Origin: a virus
Virus record (IMG/VR): IMGVR_UViG_3300042881_000493
Span: 1 to 63,860 of that record
DNA length: 63,860 bases
Strand: one strand, 5' to 3'
The notes under the pieces are model-generated. The model made no database searches. It worked only from the letters and a program-made list of their open reading frames with translations, and was not told where the DNA came from. Positions 16,615-24,176 of the stretch are shown one piece after another; position 1 is the stretch's first letter; the number at the start of each line of letters is the position of its first letter. Made by a program: the position numbers and the translations under genes.

Positions 16615-17399
16615 AGCGTATTTTGATTATGGGTTTGCCCGGCGCGGGTAAGACCACCTTAGCTCAACACATCCTTGATCACTTGCAAGCAGAACGCAAG
16701 ACGGTCATGTGGCTTAACGCCGATGATGTGCGTAAGAAGTACAACGACTGGGACTTTTCCCACGAAGGCCGTATTCGTCAGAGCCTACGGATGCGTGAGC
16801 TTGCTGACAGCTACGATGTAGACTATGTGATCTGCGACTTTGTTGCTCCTCTTGTTGAGATGCGTAACAACTTTAAAGCTGACTGGACTATCTGGGTTGA
16901 CACCATCAATCAAGGTCGTTTTGAAGACACCAACAAGGTGTTCGTTCCTCCTAAAGAATATGACTTCAGGATCACCGAGCAGAAGTCTGAGAAGTGGGGT
17001 GAGTTCATTGCCGCACACATCTTGGATGACCGCCGCCGCCCTGTGTTTGACTGGCAAAAAGAAACAGTCCAGATGCTTGGCAGATGGCAACCGTGGCATG
17101 AAGGCCACCGTAAACTGTTTGAACGGGCGTTAGCTAAGACTGGTCAAGTTGTGATCCAGATCAGGGACTGCCAAGGCTGGAACGGCTCTAACCCGTTTGC
17201 CGCCAATCAGGTCAAAGAGTTTATTAGCCGTGATCTAGACCCCCTGTACCAAGGTCAGTACGAAGTTCAATTGGTTCCTAACATTGTCAACATTACCTAC
17301 GGGCGCGATGTTGGATACAAGATTGAGCAGGAATCTTTTGACGATGCTACCCACGCTATCTCGGCAACCAAGATACGCAAAGAGATGGGAATTGAATAA
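16611..17399 (+). CDS. APS kinase fused to HxGH nucleotidyltransferase
   Basis: 262 residues. Residues 1-150 match adenylylsulfate kinase: Walker A GLPGAGKTT (8-16), LNADDVRKKYNDWDFS in place of the usual DGDxVR...N...FS, and DFVAP. The enzyme phosphorylates APS to PAPS, the donor for sulfotransferases such as that at 11529. Residues of about 155-262 form a nucleotidyltransferase: GRWQPWHEGH with HEGH at 163-166 and C-terminal ISATKIR. That domain could be ATP-sulfurylase-like, NMNAT-like or cytidylyltransferase-like; I cannot decide its substrate. Confidence 0.7.
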   Translation: MKRILIMGLPGAGKTTLAQHILDHLQAERKTVMWLNADDVRKKYNDWDFSHEGRIRQSLRMRELADSYDVDYVICDFVAPLVEMRNNFKADWTIWVDTINQGRFEDTNKVFVPPKEYDFRITEQKSEKWGEFIAAHILDDRRRPVFDWQKETVQMLGRWQPWHEGHRKLFERALAKTGQVVIQIRDCQGWNGSNPFAANQVKEFISRDLDPLYQGQYEVQLVPNIVNITYGRDVGYKIEQESFDDATHAISATKIRKEMGIE

Positions 17400-17616
17400 G
17401 TACCATGTGCGCTTTAACACCAAGCACAATGGCTCTGACTTGGTGTGGCGTATCTTTGAGAACGGTGATGAACATCTTGCCACTGATGTAAGAATCGTTG
17501 GCGAGACTTTCACGGAATGCACTCACGAGCACGGCGAAACCAAATGGAACATTGCCTGCAAGGGTAGGCTAGTCTGGGTGGACAAAGTAGCTGTGATCGT
17601 GACTGACAAAGACTAA
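17392..17616 (+). CDS. Small hypothetical protein
   Basis: 74 residues from TTG 17392, which overlaps the previous stop; GTG 17407 is an alternative. Sequence NKYHVRFNTKHNGSDLVWRIFENG...WNIACKGRLVWVD is seen in other phages beside sugar-nucleotide genes, function unknown. It overlaps the next ATG by one base. Confidence 0.5.
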   Translation: MNKYHVRFNTKHNGSDLVWRIFENGDEHLATDVRIVGETFTECTHEHGETKWNIACKGRLVWVDKVAVIVTDKD

Positions 17617-18056
17617 TGACTATTGTCTTCACCAATGGATGCTTTGATGTGCTCCACCGTGGGCACATCGAGTATCTAAAGCAGTCCCGTCAACTTGGGA
17701 CTAGACTGGTTGTGGGGCTGAACTCAGACGCTTCTGTTAAGAGGCTCAAGGGTGATAACAGACCTATCAACAATCAGGACGACCGCAGGGCACTGTTGCT
17801 GGCGCTCAGGTGTGTAGATCAGGTGGAAATCTTCGAGGAAGATACGCCACTAGAGTTGATCATGCGCATCAACCCTGACATCATTACCAAGGGGGGTGAC
17901 TACCAGCCTGCTCAAGTTGTGGGACACGCTGTTGTTCAGAAAACAGTTATCATTCCATTTTTAGACGGGTATTCATCAACAAGGATTATCCATGCGGTTA
18001 AAAGGAATAGTGGAGAAGGGTTGGGGTTCGGAGCTAATCTGGGCAACCAACGATAA
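17616..18056 (+). CDS. hldE: Heptose-1-phosphate adenylyltransferase (HldE C-domain)
   Basis: 146 residues. TNGCFDVLHRGHIEYL with HRGH at 14-17 and YSSTRII near the C-terminus are the nucleotidyltransferase signature of HldE domain II (RfaE). It would convert D-glycero-beta-D-manno-heptose 1-phosphate to ADP-heptose. Normally fused to the kinase in enterobacteria; here encoded separately from the kinase at 18342, with a cupin between them. Overlaps the cupin gene by 65 bases. Confidence 0.75.
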   Translation: MTIVFTNGCFDVLHRGHIEYLKQSRQLGTRLVVGLNSDASVKRLKGDNRPINNQDDRRALLLALRCVDQVEIFEEDTPLELIMRINPDIITKGGDYQPAQVVGHAVVQKTVIIPFLDGYSSTRIIHAVKRNSGEGLGFGANLGNQR

Positions 18057-18354
18057 ATACTGCGGAAAGCTGATGACCTTTCGCAAGGGTGCTAAGTTTT
18101 CCATGCACTTCCACGCTGAGAAAGACGAGACTTGGCTAGTCCAAGGTGGTCTGTTCAAGGTCATCTGGATTGACACCAAAGATGCCAGCCGCCATGAGAA
18201 GGTTCTCAACATTGGGGACACATGGCACAACCCACCATTATTGCCACACCAGCTAGTCTGCCTAACAGCAGGTGTGATCTTGGAAGTCTCAACTGCTGAC
18301 TCCGTGGAGGATAACTACCGAGTCGAAACAGGAGACAGCCAATGCGCATCCTAG
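17992..18354 (+). CDS. Cupin sugar isomerase-like protein
   Basis: 120 residues. Beta-barrel cupin motifs: HFHAEKDETWLVQGG (motif 1 with metal-binding HxH and E) and GDTWHNPPLLPHQ (motif 2 with H). It resembles the cupin fold of mannose-6-phosphate or D-lyxose isomerases. In this cluster it could supply a missing isomerase or epimerase step in heptose synthesis; that is inference. Start ATG lies within the adenylyltransferase gene. Confidence 0.6.
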   Translation: MRLKGIVEKGWGSELIWATNDKYCGKLMTFRKGAKFSMHFHAEKDETWLVQGGLFKVIWIDTKDASRHEKVLNIGDTWHNPPLLPHQLVCLTAGVILEVSTADSVEDNYRVETGDSQCAS

Positions 18355-19055
18355 TCATTGGTGACGGTTGTATCGACGAATACCGCTATGGCGAGATACG
18401 CAGGGTAAACCCTGAATCTACTGCGCCCCTCTTAAACTTTGAGAAAAGCGAAGAGAAGATGGGCATGGCGTTTAATGTTGCTCAGAACCTTCAGGCATTT
18501 GGCGCTGAAGTCACCTTGTGCGTTAGCGACGAAATATCCCGCAAGATCAGATACATTGACCGCAGGACTGGTGAGCACCTTCTGAGGGTTGATCAGGATG
18601 TGGAGGCTAAGCCCTACGACTTTGGCGTGCCCATGGAGGGGTTTGATGCCATTGTGATCTCTGACTACAACAAGGGGCATGTGCTTGACGAAGTTGTTTT
18701 GCAATTGCGCCAGCAGTTTGAGGGGCCAATCTACATGGACACCAAGAAGCGCAACTTGGCAGACTTTCCTGACATTTACATCAAGATCAACCAGCGCGAA
18801 CTGTACGACTCTACCTCACTGCCTGATTCAGAATATCTGATAGTCACCTATGGCGCTAAGGGCTGTGGATACAAGGACAAGCTATATCCTGCCAAACCTA
18901 TTGAGGTGTTGGATGTCTGCGGGGCAGGGGATGTATTCCTAGCAGCTATGGTCTATAAGCATTTAGAAACTGGCGACATGGGCCAAGCTTTGCCGTTTGC
19001 CAATGAGAAAGCGGCAATATCTTGCCAGAGCATAGGGGCTGTATGCATATCTTAA
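18342..19055 (+). CDS. hldE: Heptose-7-phosphate kinase (HldE N-domain, PfkB family)
   Basis: 237 residues, shorter than the roughly 320-residue bacterial domain. MRILVIGDGCIDEYRYGEIRRVNPE, MGMAFNVAQNLQAFGAEV and the PfkB signature DVCGAGDVFLAAMV (catalytic Asp of GAGD) identify it. It phosphorylates D-glycero-D-manno-heptose 7-phosphate at C1. The substrate-lid region between residues 60 and 80 seems shortened. AGGAG precedes the ATG; the last bases overlap the epimerase gene. Confidence 0.75.
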   Translation: MRILVIGDGCIDEYRYGEIRRVNPESTAPLLNFEKSEEKMGMAFNVAQNLQAFGAEVTLCVSDEISRKIRYIDRRTGEHLLRVDQDVEAKPYDFGVPMEGFDAIVISDYNKGHVLDEVVLQLRQQFEGPIYMDTKKRNLADFPDIYIKINQRELYDSTSLPDSEYLIVTYGAKGCGYKDKLYPAKPIEVLDVCGAGDVFLAAMVYKHLETGDMGQALPFANEKAAISCQSIGAVCIS

Positions 19056-19798
19056 TTACTGGATACAAAGGGTTTATTGGCCAGAACATGGTCAAAGCCC
19101 TGTCAGATCACGACCTAGATCTGTGTGAATGGGGTGATGAGTATTCCCTCTATGGAATAGATAGAGTCATTCACCTTGGTGCTATCTCAGATACAAGGTG
19201 TCAGGATTGGGTAGCACTACGCAGACAGAACGTAGGGTTTACCATTACTCTTATGGAGAGGTGCCAGCGGGCGGGGATACCTATTCAAATAGCTTCTTCG
19301 GCTTCGGTCTATGGGCCAAACAATACGACGTTTAAAGAGACTGACCCAGTAGCTCCTGCTAATCTATACGCTGAATCCAAAGCTTTAATCGAGCAGTACT
19401 TCCATGAGATGCGTCCTGTCTCGCCCGTGCAGATCTTTAGATACTTTAATGTCTATGGCCCACACGAAGATCACAAGGGGGATCAGGCTTCTCCGTTTCA
19501 CAAGTTCCGCGAGCAGGCAAAGACAGGAACGATTAAAATATTTGAAGGTTCAGAAAACTTTAAACGTGACTTTATCCATGTAGATGAAGTTATCAAAGTT
19601 CACAGAAAACTTTTAATTTTTCTAGGTTCTGGAATTTGGAACGTAGGAACTGGAAAAACAATGTCATTTTTAGACGTTGCTCGCTTGGCAGCAGATGAAT
19701 TTTCAGCGAAAATAGAGACTATTCCAATGCCTATTTTGGGTGGGTATCAAATGTATACATGTGCTGACATGACCAAACTGAACGGGATATTGAAATGA
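19043..19798 (+). CDS. hldD: ADP-heptose 6-epimerase-like (HldD) SDR enzyme
   Basis: 251 residues. Rossmann motif GYKGFIG (7-13), IHLGAISDT, SSASVYGP, catalytic YAESK and FRYFNVYGPHEDHKG...FRDFIHVDE-type blocks match ADP-L-glycero-D-manno-heptose 6-epimerase. It completes ADP-heptose synthesis. About 55 residues shorter than bacterial HldD. ATG 19043 is used; an upstream in-frame ATG would extend into the kinase gene. A copy of the 20-base palindromic element lies inside it at 19604. Confidence 0.75.
   Translation: MHILITGYKGFIGQNMVKALSDHDLDLCEWGDEYSLYGIDRVIHLGAISDTRCQDWVALRRQNVGFTITLMERCQRAGIPIQIASSASVYGPNNTTFKETDPVAPANLYAESKALIEQYFHEMRPVSPVQIFRYFNVYGPHEDHKGDQASPFHKFREQAKTGTIKIFEGSENFKRDFIHVDEVIKVHRKLLIFLGSGIWNVGTGKTMSFLDVARLAADEFSAKIETIPMPILGGYQMYTCADMTKLNGILK
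19604..19623 (+). repeat. 20-base palindromic element, copy inside hldD
   Basis: One base different from the copy at 42631 and the exact reverse complement of the copy at 37086. Here it is translated (part of RKLLIFL). It is the only copy within a known reading frame. Confidence 0.7.
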
Positions 19799-19899
19799 GA
19801 GACTGGGCCGAGGCAATTATTGCAGCGGCCTGTATAGTCGCCTTTGTAATCTTTGGAACCTACATGATTGCATGGAGTTGGGGTTTATATGGAACTTGA
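19795..19899 (+). CDS. 34-residue single-span membrane protein
   Basis: ATG 19795 overlaps the epimerase stop (ATGA). Reads MRDWAEAIIAAACIVAFVIF, then GTYMIAWSWGLYGT; residues of about 8-30 are one transmembrane helix with a charged N-terminus. As the first gene before the holin-like and lysozyme genes it may be a small holin or antiholin component (inference). Overlaps the next gene by 11 bases. Confidence 0.55.
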   Translation: MRDWAEAIIAAACIVAFVIFGTYMIAWSWGLYGT

Positions 19900-20362
19900 G
19901 TATTACACCAAGATTATTGGTGCGGTAACTGCCTCAACTGCCATGATCGGTGGTGGTTATACACTTGCCGACAAGTTTGGTGTGTTCCACAAGGACATTC
20001 TCAAATGGTCACCAGAGCACTTTCAAATATCCGATGCACCTGCAAATGGCGAATTCAAGGTTGTAGTGGCTCGTCAGAAGCTCAGAGATAACTGCGAAGT
20101 TACGTCATTTAAAATAGAGGTGCGGGATTCTGAGTTGGTTGTACACCCAGCCAAACCTAGCATTGCAACGTTTTCAGGCCCAGCCAGCGACACAGTAGAT
20201 AAGTTTGGATACAAGTTTAAACTTGACACTACTTCACAAGTGACACCCGGCGTTGCTACGTTAATGGCTCACATTAAATACAAGTGCCCCGAAGGTGAAG
20301 TAATTGTCAATTACCCTGCACATAAAAACTTAATGTTTACAATAAAGGAATCCAATGTTTGA
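19889..20362 (+). CDS. Membrane-anchored hypothetical protein of lysis region
   Basis: 157 residues from ATG 19889. Residues of about 8-25 (IIGAVTASTAMIGGGYTL) are hydrophobic and the rest looks like a beta-sandwich (FKVVVARQKLRDNCEVTSFKIEVRDSELVVHP). Topology would be one N-terminal membrane segment and a soluble domain. Role in lysis or membrane perturbation is inferred from the neighbours. Confidence 0.5.
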   Translation: MELEYYTKIIGAVTASTAMIGGGYTLADKFGVFHKDILKWSPEHFQISDAPANGEFKVVVARQKLRDNCEVTSFKIEVRDSELVVHPAKPSIATFSGPASDTVDKFGYKFKLDTTSQVTPGVATLMAHIKYKCPEGEVIVNYPAHKNLMFTIKESNV

Positions 20363-20849
20363 TGTATTAAGTGGTGGTATTTTGGGTTCAGTATTTGGTG
20401 GCTTGTTCCGTATGGCCCCCGAGGTGCTGAAGTTCTTTGACAAGAAGAACGAGCGCCAGCATGAACTGTTGATGTTTACACGCCAATGTGAACTAGAGAC
20501 ATTACGTGGTCAGCAGAAGTTGGCTGAGATTGGCGCACAGCGGGAAGCCGCTATTGACGTAGGCGTAATGGATGCGTTTCAGTCTGCCATAGAGCAGCAA
20601 GCCACAATGGTCAAAGCCGCTGGTGGTTGGGCTGCATCTTTATCTGCATCTGTCAGGCCAGTCGTAACTTACTGGGTTTTGTTTGTGTGGAGCTTTATCC
20701 ACGTATGGTTTGCATGGAACGCATGGATTACTGGCGCTCCTCCTGTAGAAGTTTTTAAGATAATGATGTCTCCTGACTTTTCGGCTTTGCTGGCTGGGAC
20801 AATTAACTTCTGGTTCCTTGATCGTACATTAGCAAAAAGGGGTTTATAA
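20355..20849 (+). CDS. Holin, GTA_holin_3TM-like
   Basis: 164 residues. An amphipathic N-terminus and a charged middle (KKNERQHELLMFTRQCELETLRGQQKLAEIGAQ) precede a C-terminal membrane region SASVRPVVTYWVLFVWSFIHVWFAW and LLAGTINFWFLDRTL. The SVRPVVTY...FWFLDR pattern is that of the three-transmembrane holins of gene transfer agents and podoviruses. It should permeabilise the inner membrane for the lysozyme. Confidence 0.65.
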   Translation: MFDVLSGGILGSVFGGLFRMAPEVLKFFDKKNERQHELLMFTRQCELETLRGQQKLAEIGAQREAAIDVGVMDAFQSAIEQQATMVKAAGGWAASLSASVRPVVTYWVLFVWSFIHVWFAWNAWITGAPPVEVFKIMMSPDFSALLAGTINFWFLDRTLAKRGL

Positions 20850-20969
20850 ATGGCACACGCTACTACTTGTTTGGTTAACGAAGACGGCCCATGCACTTGT
20901 GGGTTTGAAGAGATTCTTGAGGATGAGGCAAGAGAAGCCGCACAAGAGCATCTTGAAGAAGAGCAATGA
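20850..20969 (+). CDS. 39-residue acidic Cys-containing protein
   Basis: Reads MAHATTCLVNEDGPCTCGFE and continues with an acidic helix EEILEDEAREAAQEHLEEEQ. It begins right after the holin stop and overlaps the lysozyme ATG (ATGA). Three cysteines (C7, C15, C17) may bind metal. Unknown. Confidence 0.45.
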   Translation: MAHATTCLVNEDGPCTCGFEEILEDEAREAAQEHLEEEQ

Positions 20970-21409
20970 ACCTAGCACTAGCCGCAGAGATGTGCAAACG
21001 GTTTGAGGGTTTTCGCTCCAAGCCGTATCTTTGCCCCGCCAATGTAGCCACGATTGGCTACGGTTCTACCTACTACGCAGATAAGCGCAAGGTAACTTTA
21101 GAAGATGCACCAATGAGTCAGGAAGAAGCTCACGCGCTTTTAATGATTGAGCTTGAGCATACGTACCTACCCGGTGTTCTGCGTAACTGTCCCGGCTTAA
21201 TTCTGGACGAACGCAGGTGCAACGCCATCGTGGACTTTGCCTACAATTTGGGCACAGGACGCTTGCAAACATCTACGTTAAAGAGGAAAATCAATGCCAA
21301 TGATTGGGAAGGAGCAAAAGAACAACTTATGCTCTGGACTAAGGGTGGCGGTCGAGTACTGCCGGGACTATTAAAACGCCGCACGGCTGAGTGCGCTTTG
21401 TTGGATTGA
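20966..21409 (+). CDS. Endolysin, T4/P21-type lysozyme (GH24)
   Basis: 147 residues. Catalytic pattern E14-(8)-C23-(5)-T29 in FEGFRSKPYLCPANVATIGYG has the E-D/C-T spacing of T4 and P21 lysozymes, with Cys in place of Asp as in P21-type SAR endolysins. NAIVDFAYNLG and LPGLLKRRTAEC complete the fold. It cleaves peptidoglycan glycan strands. No signal-anchor is evident, so it needs the adjacent holin. Confidence 0.85.
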   Translation: MNLALAAEMCKRFEGFRSKPYLCPANVATIGYGSTYYADKRKVTLEDAPMSQEEAHALLMIELEHTYLPGVLRNCPGLILDERRCNAIVDFAYNLGTGRLQTSTLKRKINANDWEGAKEQLMLWTKGGGRVLPGLLKRRTAECALLD

Positions 21410-21412
21410 CCA

Positions 21413-23500
21413 ATGGCACTAAAAAAACTTGTACTAAAACCGGGAGTGAACCGGGAAAACACCCGTTACGCTAACGAAGGTGGTTGGTATGAGTCCGACA
21501 AAGTGCGGTTCCGCCAAGGTACGCCTGAAAAGATTGGTGGCTGGGCACGTATATCTACATCCACATTCCAAGGCTTGTGCCGTTCACTGTGGAACTGGAT
21601 CACACTAGATAATTTAAACCTTATCGGAGTGGGCACTAACTTAAAGTTCTATCTGGAACTAGGTGGTGAGTACAACGACATTACGCCCATTCGGGCAGGA
21701 GCTATCCTAAATAACCCGTTTGCTACAACTAACCTGCTTACTTTAGTTACAGTTACAGACGCATCCCACGGCGCAATTACAGGTGACTTTGTAACGTTTA
21801 GCAACGTAGCTCCCGTAGGTGGCCTTGATTTAAACGGTGAGTATTCTATTACTTACGTTGATGCTAATACCTACACAATCGTAGCATCTACGGCGGCAAC
21901 CTCAACTGTTGCGGCTGGTGGCGGTTCAACTGTTAATGCCATCTATCAAATTAACACGGGCGATGCTTATGAAATCCCACTAGCCGGTTGGGGTGCTGGT
22001 ACGTGGGGCGCAGGAACTTGGGGATTTGGCGGTACGTCAACATCTGCGATTAGGTTGTGGAGTCAGAACAACTTTGGTGAAGACTTAGTTTATGGTTTCC
22101 GTGGTGGCCCAATCTATTATTGGGATGCCGGTTATGGCGTAGCCCCTGCTTTAGCTACGGTCACCATAGCCTCTCCTGCGGTGGTTACTGCCGCTTATAG
22201 TTTGCCTAATGGCTCTCCAGTCATCTTTACAAACAGTGGTTATCCTGCTGCGCTACCTACAGGGCTGTCTCCCGGAACAATCTACTATGTTATTAACGCT
22301 AGTGGTAATACGTTTAACTTAGCGGCTACTGTTGGCGGCGCGGCTATTACCACTACAGGTACTCAGTCTGGCGATCACTACATCATGCCTAACGGTGTAG
22401 ATATTGCAAGTCTGTCTGGCGCATCAGACTGCCCAATCATTCAAAACTTTGTCTTTGTATCTGACATTAGCAGGTTTGTATTTGCGTTTGGCTGTAATGA
22501 TTACGGCTCAACCACACAGAATCCTATGCTGATTCGCTGGTCGGATCAGGAGTCTGTGGTTAACTGGACACCATCTGCTACTAATCAAGCCGGTAGTGTT
22601 ACGCTGTCTCACGGCTCAAGCATCGTAACCGCTATTCAAACCCGTCAAGAGATCTTGGTATGGACTGACTCAGCCATCTATTCTTTACAGTACATTGGCC
22701 CACCCGTAGTCTGGTCTAGCCAGTTGATGGGAGATAACATCTCTATCCTTGGTCAAAACGCAGCGGCTCAAGCTTCTGGTGTGGTGTACTGGATGGGCGT
22801 TGATAAGTTCTATCTATACGATGGACGCTTACAAACACTGCCATGCGATCTCCGAAGATACGTATACCAAGACATTAACCTCCAGCAAAACCAGCAAGTG
22901 TTTGCTAGTACAAACGAGGGTTTTAATGAGATCTGGTGGTTCTACTGCGCGGCGGGTAGCTTGATTGCCAACCGTTATGTGGTGTACAACTACCTTGAAA
23001 AAATCTGGTACTACGGCACTATGGAGCGGACAGCTTGGCTTGATTCTGGCTTAAGAGACTTCCCTATTGCCGCTACGTACAACTACAACTTGGTCGATCA
23101 AGAGTTTGGTTTAGACAATAACGAGACAGGTACGCCAGCAGGTATTGAGGCTTACATTTCGTCTTCTGAGTTTGACATTGATGATGGCGACAGATTTGGT
23201 TTTGTCTGGAGAATGTTGCCTGACTTGACATTCTCAGGGTCAGATGCTTCACCAACTCCGCAAGTTACGTACACTTTGTATCCCATGCAGAACTCAGGTT
23301 CTGGTACGGGCACGGCAGTAAACAAAGATGTAGACAAGTTAACCGGCGCTGAGTACACAGTGACGGAAGGTTTTACGGGGCAGATCAATACCCGTGTGCG
23401 GGGCAGACAGTTAATTTTGAAGGTTAGCTCGGACAACCTTGGAACAACATGGCAGTTGGGTGCTACCCGTATTGACATCAGACCGGACGGCAGACGATGA
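21413..23500 (+). CDS. Large tail protein (hub/stabilisation type)
   Basis: 695 residues. N-terminus LKPGVNRENTRYANEGGWYESDKVRFRQGTPEKIGGW is typical of a large beta-rich tail protein of environmental podoviruses, comparable in role to P22 gp10. An inserted module at about residues 110-170 (DASHGAITGD...YSITYVDANTYTIVAST) is like that in the protein at 635, and a second similar module occurs near 265-320. Begins four bases after the lysozyme stop. Confidence 0.6.
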   Translation: MALKKLVLKPGVNRENTRYANEGGWYESDKVRFRQGTPEKIGGWARISTSTFQGLCRSLWNWITLDNLNLIGVGTNLKFYLELGGEYNDITPIRAGAILNNPFATTNLLTLVTVTDASHGAITGDFVTFSNVAPVGGLDLNGEYSITYVDANTYTIVASTAATSTVAAGGGSTVNAIYQINTGDAYEIPLAGWGAGTWGAGTWGFGGTSTSAIRLWSQNNFGEDLVYGFRGGPIYYWDAGYGVAPALATVTIASPAVVTAAYSLPNGSPVIFTNSGYPAALPTGLSPGTIYYVINASGNTFNLAATVGGAAITTTGTQSGDHYIMPNGVDIASLSGASDCPIIQNFVFVSDISRFVFAFGCNDYGSTTQNPMLIRWSDQESVVNWTPSATNQAGSVTLSHGSSIVTAIQTRQEILVWTDSAIYSLQYIGPPVVWSSQLMGDNISILGQNAAAQASGVVYWMGVDKFYLYDGRLQTLPCDLRRYVYQDINLQQNQQVFASTNEGFNEIWWFYCAAGSLIANRYVVYNYLEKIWYYGTMERTAWLDSGLRDFPIAATYNYNLVDQEFGLDNNETGTPAGIEAYISSSEFDIDDGDRFGFVWRMLPDLTFSGSDASPTPQVTYTLYPMQNSGSGTGTAVNKDVDKLTGAEYTVTEGFTGQINTRVRGRQLILKVSSDNLGTTWQLGATRIDIRPDGRR

Positions 23501-24168
23501 CCTATATCATTACGTCTGAGTTTGAGCTTAACAAGGTAGCCGCACCTAACTTGCCTTTACCTCCGTTAGAGTACGACCGTGTGTATTTTGACCAGATGCT
23601 CAACATCCTGCGTCTGTACTTCAACAGGATTGATGCGTTAACTACTCAGTTGATGACATCCGGCTCAATTGATCCTAGTTTAATTAACAACCCTAATGGG
23701 CTGTTCTTCAGCACAGTAGACCAGACGCTGGCTGCGATAGACACGGGCTACCCCATTACGTTTAACCAGACATACCTAAACAACAACGTAGCTTTGCAGA
23801 CTGCCAGCACTTCTAAAATTGAGGTGGCTGTAGGAGGTGTGTACAACTTCCAATTGTCGGCTCAGTTAAAGAGTACCAACGCTTCAGCTAAAGATGTGCA
23901 GATCTGGATTAAACGCAATAACGTTACGATTGGTTATTCTGCTCATAAATACACCGTAGAAGGTTCAGACAACCACATGAATGTGTCTTGGAACTTCAAT
24001 ATTGATTTGGCGGCTAATGAGTACATTGAGATGCAGTGGGCCGCAGACAATACGAATGTAACGCTAGAGTCTATTGCGGCCTCTGCCCCGTATCCAGCCG
24101 CAGCTTCCGTAGTAATGGTGGTTAACTTTATTGCTAAGTTACCTGACCCACGCCCAACGCCCCCGTAA
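23497..24168 (+). CDS. Tail protein with C1q/TNF-like domain
   Basis: 223 residues. N-terminal helix (DRVYFDQMLNILRLYFNRIDAL) for trimerisation or docking, then FFSTVDQTLAAIDTGYPITFNQTYLNNNVAL and a jelly-roll-like end (GGVYNFQLSAQLKST...DVQIWIKRNN...EYIEMQWA). Similar domains trimerise at fibre tips. ATGA overlap with the preceding gene. Confidence 0.55.
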   Translation: MTYIITSEFELNKVAAPNLPLPPLEYDRVYFDQMLNILRLYFNRIDALTTQLMTSGSIDPSLINNPNGLFFSTVDQTLAAIDTGYPITFNQTYLNNNVALQTASTSKIEVAVGGVYNFQLSAQLKSTNASAKDVQIWIKRNNVTIGYSAHKYTVEGSDNHMNVSWNFNIDLAANEYIEMQWAADNTNVTLESIAASAPYPAAASVVMVVNFIAKLPDPRPTPP

Positions 24169-24176
24169 GGTTTTAA

